Assembly (NCBI RefSeq): GCF_022763345.1
Contig: NZ_JALEGS010000104.1
Location: 1-64,000 of the forward strand
Direction of reading: 5' to 3'
Source of the DNA: Phaeodactylibacter sp.
Lineage (GTDB): Bacteria; Bacteroidota; Bacteroidia; Chitinophagales; Saprospiraceae
Length of the DNA: 64,000 nt
Shown here: positions 9,095 to 18,037 of the stretch, in pieces
How positions within the stretch are numbered: the first letter of the stretch is position 1
Layout: each line of letters starts with the position of its first letter
Made by a program: the position numbers and the translations under genes
The notes under the pieces: generated by a model
What the model was told of the DNA's origin: nothing
Databases searched by the model: none
Seen by the model: the letters and a program-made list of their open reading frames with translations, nothing else

Positions 9095-10636
9095 TTAAGG
9101 TGTGCCCAAAGCCTGCCGTACGTCATCCATGGAAATGCGTGCGCCATTGCGGTAAGCCACAATAAATGCACCCGGGAACCCGCGGTTTTCCAGTGATAGT
9201 TTGGCCTGAGTGGCGTGGTAAATGGAGGTGAAGTTTTTGGCCTGATATTTAAAAAATTCCCCTTCGCGTACCACCTCGATCAGGTAACCGGTATTGTCCC
9301 ACTTTGGGTGGGAGGTATCTAATGGGTCTTTAGAGGCGGCCAATTGAACATGCAGGCTAATCCCCAGGTCGTCCAGTGTGACTTCCCGGAGCCCTGTGTG
9401 CTTTTCAGTAGTATGTTGTGGCTGAGGGGTCAGAGGTTGTATGGCAGGCTCGGGGCGAACCTCAACGCTTTCCCCCTTCCGTTGATAGGCAGAAGGGGTG
9501 GGCTCGGCTGGCGGCGTGTAAGAATTGGGTGCCGCTTCTGGTGAACGAGCAACGAGATAGCGGCCCTTAGACAGGGGCGGCGGGTTGGGGTCAGGCTTTT
9601 GATCAGGTTGGAACTGTTCTTCCTGCTGTAAGACACGTGCCGGGACGGCAACCGGCGCGGCTGCCAAAGGCTGAGCTTCCGGGCTGTTTTCTACGTGCCG
9701 ACGGTAATCTTCAAAGGCGGCGATCATCGCTCCGGCCACCACCGCCTGGCCCTGTGGCGTCATCAGATAAGCTTCCTCAGAACGGTTGCTAAGAAAACCG
9801 GTTTCCACCAGCACACTCGGCATCGTAGTTTCCTTAAGGACTACGAAGCCGGCCTGCTTGACACCCCGGCTCTTGCGGTTGGCTTTTGCAAAATGTCCCT
9901 CCACCTTTTCTGCAAACAGAATACTTTGCTCGAGGTAGGCACTCTGGAACATATTGAGCATAATATGCCCTTCCGGAGAGTTGGGGTCATAATCGTAGTT
10001 GGCCTCATAATTTTCTTCCAGCAGGATCGCAGCGTTCTCCCGCTTGGCCACCTTAAGATTATGCTCTGCGGTATGCAGGCCCATTACGTAAGTCTCGCTC
10101 CCGTGGGTAGCCGAGGAGCCGGGCATATAATTGCAATGGATGGAGATGAATAAGTCTGCATCGTTGCGGTTGGCAATCGCAGCGCGCTCATGGAGTGGGA
10201 TGAAAACATCGGAGTCGCGGGTCAGAATCACATTGAGGTCCGGATAATGGATCCGCATCTCCTGAGCCAGTTTCAGCCCAATGGCCAGTGCCAGGTGTTT
10301 CTCCCGGGAGTGCCCGCCCAGGCAGCCGGGGTCGTGCCCGCCATGACCGGGGTCAATGACTACGGTTTTGATCCGATAATCGGGCGGTAAGCCCAGGGCT
10401 TTTTGAAAAGCCGGAAAGGGAAGTGGTATCCCTTGTGAGAAATCCTCCGATAATCTGGCAGGTTTTATAACTTTGCCGCGCCTGTGCACCGGGCAACCCG
10501 AATGATCGGAGCCCGAATGGCAGGCAGCCTCAGCCATAGCTGGTGCCGGAAAGGATAATGAAAAGTTAAACCCGGTACCGGTAAACGGCAAAGCGAGTAG
10601 AAACAGCGTTGGTAGAAAAGTTACCGCTTTCGTCAT
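9095..10636 (-). CDS. N-acetylmuramoyl-L-alanine amidase with C-terminal SPOR-like domain
   Basis: A 513-residue exported cell-wall hydrolase that cuts the bond between muramic acid and the stem peptide. An N-terminal signal segment is followed by an Amidase_3 domain (about residues 88-305) with the zinc-ligand motifs VVIDPGHGGHDPG, REKHLALA, ISIHCN and SVLVETGFLS. A proline-rich linker then leads to a SPOR-like end (FIVAYRNGARISMDD), a module that binds denuded glycan at division sites. The ATG at 10636 is chosen over a GTG two codons upstream. The start lies only 23 bases from the divergent lptD start, so each promoter must overlap the other gene. Confidence 0.92.
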   Translation of the reverse strand: MTKAVTFLPTLFLLALPFTGTGFNFSLSFPAPAMAEAACHSGSDHSGCPVHRRGKVIKPARLSEDFSQGIPLPFPAFQKALGLPPDYRIKTVVIDPGHGGHDPGCLGGHSREKHLALAIGLKLAQEMRIHYPDLNVILTRDSDVFIPLHERAAIANRNDADLFISIHCNYMPGSSATHGSETYVMGLHTAEHNLKVAKRENAAILLEENYEANYDYDPNSPEGHIMLNMFQSAYLEQSILFAEKVEGHFAKANRKSRGVKQAGFVVLKETTMPSVLVETGFLSNRSEEAYLMTPQGQAVVAGAMIAAFEDYRRHVENSPEAQPLAAAPVAVPARVLQQEEQFQPDQKPDPNPPPLSKGRYLVARSPEAAPNSYTPPAEPTPSAYQRKGESVEVRPEPAIQPLTPQPQHTTEKHTGLREVTLDDLGISLHVQLAASKDPLDTSHPKWDNTGYLIEVVREGEFFKYQAKNFTSIYHATQAKLSLENRGFPGAFIVAYRNGARISMDDVRQALGTP

Positions 10637-10659
10637 AAGCACAACTTAGAATTGTATCC

Positions 10660-13431
10660 TTGAAGACAAAGTTATTAATAATTATTGTATTCCTGCTGTG
10701 CAGCCTTCCTTATCTACAGGCGCAGGAGCCTGTAAATGAGCGGGATAAACGGCCGCCATCGGCTCAGATGCAGGTGGACAGCGCAGCCCGTGCCATGCCC
10801 GGGGATACCTTGCCGTTCAGTACCGACCGGGTAAGGACCTCTTTAGATACGCTACCAAAGGATACCTTGTTGCCCCGCCAGCGTGAAACCCGCGAAATTT
10901 CTTTCTCCAAGGATTCTCTAGATGCTCCGGTACAATACTCAGCTGTCGATTCAATGGTCTATGATATTGCCAATCAGCGGGTGCACTTGTACGGGGAAGC
11001 GGAAGTGACTTATACCACCATTAACCTGAAAGCGGACCATATCATTTTTGACTGGAAGACGAACATCGTGACCGCTTCGGGTATGCCCGACAGCCTGGGG
11101 CGGCCGGCGGGTTTGCCGGAGTTCTCGGATGCCAGCCAGAGCTTTACGGCAGATAGTATGCGCTACAATTTTTCGACAAAAAAAGGGGTGGTCTACGATG
11201 TGGTCACCACGCAGAATGATGTGGTGGTCCGCGGGCAAAAGTCGAAGTTCGTCACGCAGGAAGCACAGGACAGCACAGCGGAGGACCAAAACGTGGTGTA
11301 CAGCTCCAATGCGATTTTTACCACCTGTACGCATGAGGAGCCTCACTTTGGCATCCGCAGCCGCAAGCAGAAAGTCATTCCCAATAAACTCGTTGTGGTG
11401 GGCCCTTCCAATCTGGAAATTATGAACGTGCCTACGCCGGTTTGGCTGCCCTTCGGTTTTTTCCCGATACCGCAGGGGCGGTCAACGGGCTTGCTGTTCC
11501 CGCGTGATTACCAGTACTCCCCGCAGTGGGGCTTTGGTTTGGAAGGCATCGGCTGGTACTTCCCCCTGGGCGACCACTTCAATCTGTCCCTCACAGGAAA
11601 TATTTACCTTAAAGGGACTTGGGGGGTCAATGCGCTTTCCAACTACAACAAGCGCTATAAGTACAACGGTAATTTCAATATCGGCTACGACGTACGAAGA
11701 AGCGAGGATTTAGAGGGTAACATTTCCCAGCCCAAGTCCTTCATCTTTCAATGGAGCCATCAGCAGGCACAGTCCGCTCACCCGACGATCAACTTTGGTG
11801 GTTCTATCAATATTCAAAGCAACAACTATCAGCAGCGGGTCTTCAACGATCAGCGGGTACTGGAAAACCAGCTTCGGTCCAACCTAAACTTTAGAAAAAA
11901 CTGGCGGGACAAGCCTATCAACCTGACGGCTTCCTTCAACCACAACCAAAACTCTAATACGGGCGACGTTACAGTCAGCTTCCCCAATGTAAGGTTTCAG
12001 ACACAGGCTATTAACCCGTTCAAGCGCAAAAACAGGACCGGGCCTGAGAAGTGGTATGAAGCCATTACTTTCCGTTACGATGCAGAGGCCCGCAACCGGT
12101 TTCAGGCTAAAGACTCCACGCTTTTTACGCAGGAAACAATTGAAAATGCCCAGTTTGGTGTCCAACAGCGGGCGAACCTCGGTACTTCCTTTAAAGTCCT
12201 TAAGTACTTCAACCTCAACCCTTCGGTCAACTACGATGAGGTCTGGTACCTGCGCACCTTGCGCCGGGATTTTGACCCTACGGCTTTGGAGCTGGACACG
12301 ATTTCAGATAGGGGCATAGATTTTGTAGACACGCTTTCCTACGGTGAAATCACTGAGCGGCAGGTGGGCGGCTTTGAAGCTTACCGGCAGTTTAACGCAA
12401 GTGTGAGCCTGAATACACAGATTTTTGGGACCATGCGCTTCGGGCAGGGCTGGCTGCGGGGCATCCGCCATGTGATGAAGCCCAGCATTTCCTTTGGCTA
12501 CACGCCTGATTACACCAACCCGGACCTGGGCTATTTCCGGGAGGTGAGAGACCCCGATACCCGGGATGAATTCGATACCTACTCTATCTTCCAGGGTGGC
12601 ATTTTTGGCAGCCCCTCCACTGCCGGGCAGCAGATGAGTATTGGCTACAGCCTCAACAATATTTTTGAAGCGAAGTACTTCTCCAAAAAGGACTCCACGG
12701 AGGAGAAACTAAAGCTCTTTGACAACATCATCGTTTCCGGTAACTATAACTTTGCAGCAGACTCTCTCAAGTGGAGCCCGGTCAATATTTCGGGGACCAC
12801 GCGGATGTTTAAAGGGATGACTACGGTAGGCCTGCGCGCCACTTTCGATCCCTACCGGGTCAACGAGAATGGCCGGCGGGTAGACGACCTGCTTTGGGAA
12901 ACCGAAAACCGCTTATTGCGTTTCGATCAGGCCACAGCCCGTTTCAATACCAACCTGACCGTTGGGAAGATCAGAGCCTTATTCCAGGGCGAGAAAGAAG
13001 AAGAAATTTACGATGCAGAAGCAGAACTGGAAAGGCAGGAAAGAGGTTTGCAGCGGGTAGAGGAAAAGGACTTCCTAAGCCTGTTCGAGAATTTCCGCAT
13101 CAGCCACAACCTTTCCCTCAACTGGGAGGGGATGCCGGACGGGCGGGATACCTTTTTCATCGCCACAAACACCATCAACTGCAGCGGCAGCATACAGTTG
13201 ACGCCCAACTGGTTTATCAATATCGGTAACTTTGGGTACGATTTTGTAAGAAAAGGGATTACTTATCCATCGGTAGGCTTCCAGCGTGACCTCCACTGCT
13301 GGGAAGCAGGCGCCAACTGGCAGCCGCTCCGGGGCACCTACAGCTTTTACATCCGTGTGAAGCCTGGCTCACTGGACTTCCTGAACATTCCCTACAATCG
13401 AACGAACGGGGATGGTCGAGGGCAGTTTTAG
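10660..13431 (+). CDS. lptD: LPS assembly outer-membrane protein LptD
   Basis: A 923-residue protein with a signal peptide (KTKLLIIIVFLLCSLPYLQAQ), an OstA/LptA-like N-terminal region (about 95-230, with VHLYGEAEVTYTTINLKADHI), and a long beta-rich barrel region, as in Bacteroidota LptD. It inserts lipopolysaccharide into the outer leaflet of the outer membrane. The only start that keeps the signal peptide is a TTG at 10660: an in-frame stop lies at 10636-10638 and no ATG or GTG lies between. The gene is divergent from the amidase and is followed by an inverted-repeat element. Confidence 0.9.
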   Translation: MKTKLLIIIVFLLCSLPYLQAQEPVNERDKRPPSAQMQVDSAARAMPGDTLPFSTDRVRTSLDTLPKDTLLPRQRETREISFSKDSLDAPVQYSAVDSMVYDIANQRVHLYGEAEVTYTTINLKADHIIFDWKTNIVTASGMPDSLGRPAGLPEFSDASQSFTADSMRYNFSTKKGVVYDVVTTQNDVVVRGQKSKFVTQEAQDSTAEDQNVVYSSNAIFTTCTHEEPHFGIRSRKQKVIPNKLVVVGPSNLEIMNVPTPVWLPFGFFPIPQGRSTGLLFPRDYQYSPQWGFGLEGIGWYFPLGDHFNLSLTGNIYLKGTWGVNALSNYNKRYKYNGNFNIGYDVRRSEDLEGNISQPKSFIFQWSHQQAQSAHPTINFGGSINIQSNNYQQRVFNDQRVLENQLRSNLNFRKNWRDKPINLTASFNHNQNSNTGDVTVSFPNVRFQTQAINPFKRKNRTGPEKWYEAITFRYDAEARNRFQAKDSTLFTQETIENAQFGVQQRANLGTSFKVLKYFNLNPSVNYDEVWYLRTLRRDFDPTALELDTISDRGIDFVDTLSYGEITERQVGGFEAYRQFNASVSLNTQIFGTMRFGQGWLRGIRHVMKPSISFGYTPDYTNPDLGYFREVRDPDTRDEFDTYSIFQGGIFGSPSTAGQQMSIGYSLNNIFEAKYFSKKDSTEEKLKLFDNIIVSGNYNFAADSLKWSPVNISGTTRMFKGMTTVGLRATFDPYRVNENGRRVDDLLWETENRLLRFDQATARFNTNLTVGKIRALFQGEKEEEIYDAEAELERQERGLQRVEEKDFLSLFENFRISHNLSLNWEGMPDGRDTFFIATNTINCSGSIQLTPNWFINIGNFGYDFVRKGITYPSVGFQRDLHCWEAGANWQPLRGTYSFYIRVKPGSLDFLNIPYNRTNGDGRGQF

Positions 13432-13435
13432 ACTG

Positions 13436-13612
13436 TGTTGGGATATCACCTTTTGGGCTGCATTTGCCAAATTTTATCCTGCACTTCGTTGCTCTTCAGT
13501 CGCTTAGCTCAGGCTAAGCTCCTTCATCGTGCCCCCGACGATGAATGTCGGGATCAAAGACTTGTTCAGAATAAAATTTGACTACATTCGCTCCAAAAGC
13601 GAATTCCCAACA
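13436..13612. repeat. Intergenic inverted-repeat element (MITE/REP-like)
   Basis: The two ends form an imperfect terminal inverted repeat of about 42 bases: TGTTGGGA, CTTTTGG and CAAATTTTAT occur in the same order and nearly the same spacing from each end. Inside are two further hairpins, one with arms GCTTAGC/GCTAAGC and one with arms CCCGAC/GTCGGG. No reading frame is present. It starts five bases after the lptD stop codon. Whether other copies exist in the genome cannot be seen here. Confidence 0.6.
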
Positions 13613-13619
13613 CCGTCTT

Positions 13620-13666
13620 AAAAAAAGCGGGCGGAAGCTGGACCACTTGCCAACTTCCGCCCGCTT
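13620..13666 (-). terminator. Rho-independent terminator of ccmF
   Basis: An 11- to 13-bp GC-rich stem (GCGGGCGGAAG with CTTCCGCCCGC), followed on the minus strand by seven T. It lies 21 bases beyond the ccmF stop. Confidence 0.85.
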
Positions 13667-13687
13667 AACCGTCGTGCGGTTCTTTGT

Positions 13688-16561
13688 TTAAGCTACCTGC
13701 CGACGTTGCTGCATCCGCACCAACATGCTCATAAACAGCCCAATCATCATCATCGTTGAGCCCAGCCAAAACAGGTTGATGCCCGGGAATTCGATAGCCT
13801 CCAGCACAATATAATCGGCACGCAGGGAGTCTGTCGCCACCTCGAATGGGATCGGGTGCTCGCCTCCGGTTTCCGCCTGCCCAATCATAACCTCCACGGT
13901 TTCCTCCTGTGGGTTGATACCGGTGAAGCGGAAGTGCAGCCCCAGCTCGGAGATCTCGTCTTTCAGGTTGAGGGGGCGGCTGCCGCGGATGAGGTATAGC
14001 GGTTGTGCCATATAGGATTCCCCATCCTGTCCCTGTACACTGATCATTGCGCTTACGGCAATGTCTTCTTCTTGGGGCTCGTAGGCTTCATGTTCCGGAT
14101 TCTTGTTGAAACCTGCAAACTGAATGGTGTGCCCATTGTACGTAATCTGGTCTCCCTCCTTAAAGGTGAACGGCTGGTACTCCATATTGACCTCCCGGCC
14201 AAATACGGCATCAAAAATACCTTCGCTCAGCCGCACCTTGGAGCTAATATCATTGATCTGTACCGGATAGCTATAGAGCATTTGACCCCGCAGGACCAGC
14301 ACCGGCTGAACAGTGAATACGCTGTCTTCATCCAGGCGCTGAATACGGATGGTGGCCCCGATAGGCAGGTCTCCTTCTTCCTTAGTGTAATCAGGATGGG
14401 AAGGGTCGCGGTCAATGCTGACCAGCTCTGCACGGAAGCGCTTCACAAAGAAGGTGTCCTGATCGCGGATGGGCACGGTGTCCTGAAAGGCGATTGTCTC
14501 TCCGATCAGCGCTTCGTACACCTTGTAGTTCAGGCTGTCTTCCCGGTTTTTGCGGTATTCCATATCGATTTCCACCCGTGGCAGGGAAGCTATATGGGTG
14601 AAAATATCTCGATTCAGATAACGCTTAGTCGACGGATTGGAGGCTGCTACCTTGGTGAAGGATTTATCGTAAAGAATATTTGGATAAAGGTTGAACTCCT
14701 CTACCACATCCCCGGAAGCATCCCGCCGCTTGTAGTTCACTTTGAAGGTACGGGAGAACTGGCTTACGGTATCAGAAACATAGGTCACTTCGTAATCGCC
14801 CATGATCAAAGGTGAATCCTTGAAGAGTATGACGTTTTTGCGCAGCTGATCTTCGGTAGCCCCTTCGATGAGCCCCTCCATTACAAAGGTATTATTGGAA
14901 ATCACCTCCTGATTAAGCCCGGAGGCCAGGATACCGATGATCATCAGTCCGAAACCAATGTGAGAAACCGCAGAGCCTGCCATCTTAAGCCGGGCTTTAG
15001 CTACAGTAAACAGGTAATCCACATTAGCGACGATGGTAAACCAACCGAAGAACAGCATAACGGTGTACTGCCAGGCATTCATGGCGATCCAAAGTGTCGT
15101 CAGGTAAGTCAGCAAGGCAGAAATGCCGATGGCTGCACCCGTATGAATGCTAAATTTCTTAAGCTGCTTGCTAAAGTTAGGCTCCCGGAAGCGCAGGTAC
15201 TGGCTAATGCCGGAAAGCAAACTGATGAAGACGGCAATCCAGATTTGGTATTTGTTGTAGTGAGGCACCGGATCAGTGATGACTCGGCCGATGTAATCCG
15301 GGTTAAAGTACGTCATGATCTTGTTGTACACCGGCAGGGAAGTGGAAGCCGAAATGATGAGGCCTGAGAACAGCAATACCAGCGAACCGATAAACATCCA
15401 AAACTCCCGGGAGGCAGTGGCTTCCTCTTTCTGAGGCGCAGGTATGCTGTTATATCGCTTGCCAATCAGTACTGCTGACAGCGCGATGTAAAAACCAATT
15501 AGCAAAATCAGCTGGGTTTCCAGCCCCATTTCCGTAAAGGCATGCACCGAGGTATCGCCCAGTACCCCACTCCGGGTCAGGAAGGTGGAGTACAGAATGA
15601 AGATAAAGGTCAAGGCATAAAAAATATGCGTACTGCGGATGGAGTGTCCGGTTGCATTGGCAATCAGGTTGGTATGAATGCCGGCAATGAGGAAAAGCCA
15701 GGGCACCAGCGACATGTTTTCCACCGGGTCCCAGGCCCAGTATCCACCAAAGCTAAGGGCTTCATAGGCCCATGCACCGCCCATCAGGATGCCGATACCC
15801 AGAATGGCACCGCTAAACAAGCTCCAGCGCAGGGCAGGCTTCAGCCAGGCTTTGTGGTCGTTGGTCCAGAGAGCTGCTATGGCGTAGGCAAAGGGGATGG
15901 TGGTAGAGGCAAAACCGAGGAACAAAGTCGGCGGGTGGATGGTCATCCAGTAGTTTTGCAGCAGCGGATTGAGCCCGGTGCCGGTAATCTGTGATACGTA
16001 GTCGGCACTCTGGAAAATCGGCGCATCGACCATATCCCGGAGCAGCATCATAGGATTGCTGCCCAGCCGCATAGGGTCGTCTCCAAACCCGATGTAAATA
16101 CCGAGGATCATAGAACCCAAAAAGACCTGTACGGAAGATAACAGTGAGAGGGTAGGGGCTTCCCAGCGCTTACCAGTAGCCATGAGGACACCGCCGAGCA
16201 CGATGTGCCAGAACATCCAGAGCAGAAAGCTGCCTTCCTGCCCTTCCCAGAAGGCTGAGAAGATGTATTTCATAGGCAGATCTTCAGAGACGTGCGCCTG
16301 AACATACTGATACTCATAATACTGATTGACCATCACGTAAAACATGGTGCCAATCAGCGTGAAAACGGCAATGCCATGAATAAGGAAGGAAAACCTCCCG
16401 ATACGGAGCCAGTTAGCTGCCTCAGCGGGCTGTTCGCGGCGCTGTGTCGCAAAAAAGTAAGCAATGGTGGAGAGCAATGCCGTAGAGAATCCTAGCATGA
16501 TCGCCATTTGACCAATATGCCCCGGAATAAGATGTTCACCTACGTACTGAATGTCTTGCAT
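13688..16561 (-). CDS. ccmF: Cytochrome c maturation heme lyase CcmF-like
   Basis: A 957-residue polytopic membrane protein that takes part in attaching heme to apocytochrome c. The heme-handling WWD motif is clear at about residues 271-289 (GGYWAWDPVENMSLVPWL), with flanking histidines in IHPPTLFLGF and IAGIHT. It is longer than proteobacterial CcmF (about 650 residues) because a large, mainly extracytoplasmic beta-rich region (about 560-920) precedes the last membrane helix. A Cys-type ccmE lies 135 bases upstream on the same strand with a hairpin between. The other ccm genes are not in the window. Confidence 0.92.
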   Translation of the reverse strand: MQDIQYVGEHLIPGHIGQMAIMLGFSTALLSTIAYFFATQRREQPAEAANWLRIGRFSFLIHGIAVFTLIGTMFYVMVNQYYEYQYVQAHVSEDLPMKYIFSAFWEGQEGSFLLWMFWHIVLGGVLMATGKRWEAPTLSLLSSVQVFLGSMILGIYIGFGDDPMRLGSNPMMLLRDMVDAPIFQSADYVSQITGTGLNPLLQNYWMTIHPPTLFLGFASTTIPFAYAIAALWTNDHKAWLKPALRWSLFSGAILGIGILMGGAWAYEALSFGGYWAWDPVENMSLVPWLFLIAGIHTNLIANATGHSIRSTHIFYALTFIFILYSTFLTRSGVLGDTSVHAFTEMGLETQLILLIGFYIALSAVLIGKRYNSIPAPQKEEATASREFWMFIGSLVLLFSGLIISASTSLPVYNKIMTYFNPDYIGRVITDPVPHYNKYQIWIAVFISLLSGISQYLRFREPNFSKQLKKFSIHTGAAIGISALLTYLTTLWIAMNAWQYTVMLFFGWFTIVANVDYLFTVAKARLKMAGSAVSHIGFGLMIIGILASGLNQEVISNNTFVMEGLIEGATEDQLRKNVILFKDSPLIMGDYEVTYVSDTVSQFSRTFKVNYKRRDASGDVVEEFNLYPNILYDKSFTKVAASNPSTKRYLNRDIFTHIASLPRVEIDMEYRKNREDSLNYKVYEALIGETIAFQDTVPIRDQDTFFVKRFRAELVSIDRDPSHPDYTKEEGDLPIGATIRIQRLDEDSVFTVQPVLVLRGQMLYSYPVQINDISSKVRLSEGIFDAVFGREVNMEYQPFTFKEGDQITYNGHTIQFAGFNKNPEHEAYEPQEEDIAVSAMISVQGQDGESYMAQPLYLIRGSRPLNLKDEISELGLHFRFTGINPQEETVEVMIGQAETGGEHPIPFEVATDSLRADYIVLEAIEFPGINLFWLGSTMMMIGLFMSMLVRMQQRRQVA

Positions 16562-16637
16562 GGAGTGTTATCGTTGATCGAAAATTTAGGTGGTGCAGCG
16601 CTATGGGCTGCCTGTTTTGTTATCGGCTGAGTGTAGC

Positions 16638-16670
16638 AAACCCCGAAGACTGCGGGAGGCTTCGGGGTTT
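16638..16670 (-). terminator. Hairpin between ccmE and ccmF
   Basis: Arms AAACCCCGAAG and CTTCGGGGTTT with an 11-base loop. The T run after the stem is short (three T), so it may act as a partial terminator or as an mRNA-stabilising structure. Confidence 0.6.
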
Positions 16671-16696
16671 ACAATTGAAGTGAGGAAAAACAAAAG

Positions 16697-17092
16697 CTAC
16701 CCTGCCTCACTCTTGATGTAAACCTCTTCCTCTTTATATTTGGAAGGGCACTTCATGAGCATGTCAGTGGCCACAAACTCGTCGCCTTTCATAGAGCCGG
16801 TCAGTACGATCTGCTCAGAAAGCTCAAAGTCCTGTGGTTTCTCCGAAAGTAGGACTACCTTGCGCTCATCTCCTTCCGCATCCTTGATGTAGAAACTGAA
16901 ATAGTTAGGGTCTGTCTCGGGGTCGTAGTGCATTTCCTTATCTTTGGAAAGCTGCCCGGCAATTTTGACCCGCTCCCCGCTTTGTTCTGCGTCAGCGAAA
17001 GTGGCATAAGTGCTCATGTCATCCGCTGCGCTCGTTAGCATAGCGATGGCAACCCCTACCATAATAATCGCGATGATATATATTTTCTTCAT
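16697..17092 (-). CDS. ccmE: Cytochrome c maturation heme chaperone CcmE, CxxxY type
   Basis: A 131-residue protein with one N-terminal membrane helix (about 1-24) and an OB-fold beta domain (VKIAGQLSKDK, VVLTG-like strands, FVATDMLMKCPSKYKEEE). It carries heme to CcmF. In E. coli CcmE the covalent heme site is HxxxY; here the aligned segment reads C-P-S-K-Y, the cysteine variant known from some sulfate reducers and archaea. The gene precedes ccmF on the same strand. A TAnnTTTG box lies at 17166-17173. Confidence 0.85.
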   Translation of the reverse strand: MKKIYIIAIIMVGVAIAMLTSAADDMSTYATFADAEQSGERVKIAGQLSKDKEMHYDPETDPNYFSFYIKDAEGDERKVVLLSEKPQDFELSEQIVLTGSMKGDEFVATDMLMKCPSKYKEEEVYIKSEAG

Positions 17093-17165
17093 GACGTTAG
17101 CTGTTTGTCTACAGTTTTAAGCCGAATGCTCCGCTATGGTTACTTTGGCGAAGCTGTAATGAATA

Positions 17166-17173
17166 CAAACATA
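17166..17173 (-). promoter_or_regulatory. -7 promoter box of ccmE
   Basis: TATGTTTG on the minus strand matches TAnnTTTG. The leader to the ATG at 17092 would be about 70 bases. Confidence 0.45.
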
Positions 17174-17310
17174 CGTTTAGTTTGTTCCTCATGTGGGCTT
17201 CGGCATGGTCAAATCGTTGTCAATTCTGCAAAGGTAGGCAAGGGGTGGCTTTTGGGGGATGATTTTTGTCAGAAAATGCGGGAGAGACTGGCTGATCCCC
17301 TTACAATGCC

Positions 17311-17318
17311 TATATTTG
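17311..17318 (+). promoter_or_regulatory. -7 promoter box of ftsE
   Basis: TATATTTG matches TAnnTTTG exactly, 14 to 26 bases before the two candidate ATG codons of ftsE. Confidence 0.55.
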
Positions 17319-17331
17319 GCTACCTAAAAAA

Positions 17332-18033
17332 ATGCCCCTGCCTATGAATGAACGGATTATCGTCAACTTAAAGAACCTGGCCATTGAGCAAATGGACCAT
17401 CAGGTGCTGAGCGGTGTTTCTTTGAACATCACCAGAGGCGAGTTCGTCTATCTCATCGGGCGGACCGGCAGTGGCAAGTCAAGCCTGCTCAAAACCCTAT
17501 ATGGTGCTCTGCCTCCGGGGCCGGGTAAAGGAGAAGTGGCTGGATTTGACCTCTCTAAGCTCAACCGTAAAACCATCCCGTTGCTGCGTCGTAAGCTGGG
17601 CATTGTTTTTCAGGACTTCAACCTGCTTTCCGATCGTACCGTTGAGGACAACCTTCGTTTTGTGCTCGAAGCAACCAATTGGAAGGACGAGCAAAAAATG
17701 CGTAGCCGCATGTCTGATGTGCTCGAGCAGGTCGGGCTGAAGGGCAAAGAAAAAAAGCGGCCGCACCAGCTCTCCGGTGGTGAACAGCAACGCGTGGTCA
17801 TTGCCCGCGCCCTGCTCAACAAGCCTGAACTCCTCATTGCCGACGAACCCACCGGCAACCTCGACCCCGAAACCTCAGATGATATTCTCTTGCTGCTCCG
17901 CCGCCTCGCTCAGCATAACGATACCGCTGTTCTACTCGCCACCCACGATTACCGAATCATCGAGAACTTCCCGGCCCGTATCATCCGCTGCATCAATGGC
18001 AGAGTCATGGACGAGGAGGGGTTTGAGGTCTGA
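17332..18033 (+). CDS. ftsE: Cell-division ABC transporter ATP-binding protein FtsE-like
   Basis: A 233-residue ABC ATPase with Walker A GRTGSGKSS, Q-loop FQDFNLL, signature LSGGEQQR, Walker B LLIADEPT followed by GNLDPET, and the switch histidine in LATHD. The sequence is closest in style to FtsE, which with FtsX relays the cell-division state to peptidoglycan hydrolases. No ftsX gene is adjacent, so a LolD/MacB-type role cannot be excluded. The start could be 17332 or the ATG at 17344. It is convergent with the SSP411-like gene, with four bases between. Confidence 0.85.
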   Translation: MPLPMNERIIVNLKNLAIEQMDHQVLSGVSLNITRGEFVYLIGRTGSGKSSLLKTLYGALPPGPGKGEVAGFDLSKLNRKTIPLLRRKLGIVFQDFNLLSDRTVEDNLRFVLEATNWKDEQKMRSRMSDVLEQVGLKGKEKKRPHQLSGGEQQRVVIARALLNKPELLIADEPTGNLDPETSDDILLLLRRLAQHNDTAVLLATHDYRIIENFPARIIRCINGRVMDEEGFEV

Positions 18034-18037
18034 GGGC

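Noticed and set aside
14003..14815. A 270-codon plus-strand frame inside ccmF
   Set aside because: Antisense shadow of the large beta-rich region of ccmF; no independent support.
17105..17347. An 80-codon plus-strand frame between ccmE and ftsE
   Set aside because: It spans the ftsE promoter box and start region and has no family resemblance.
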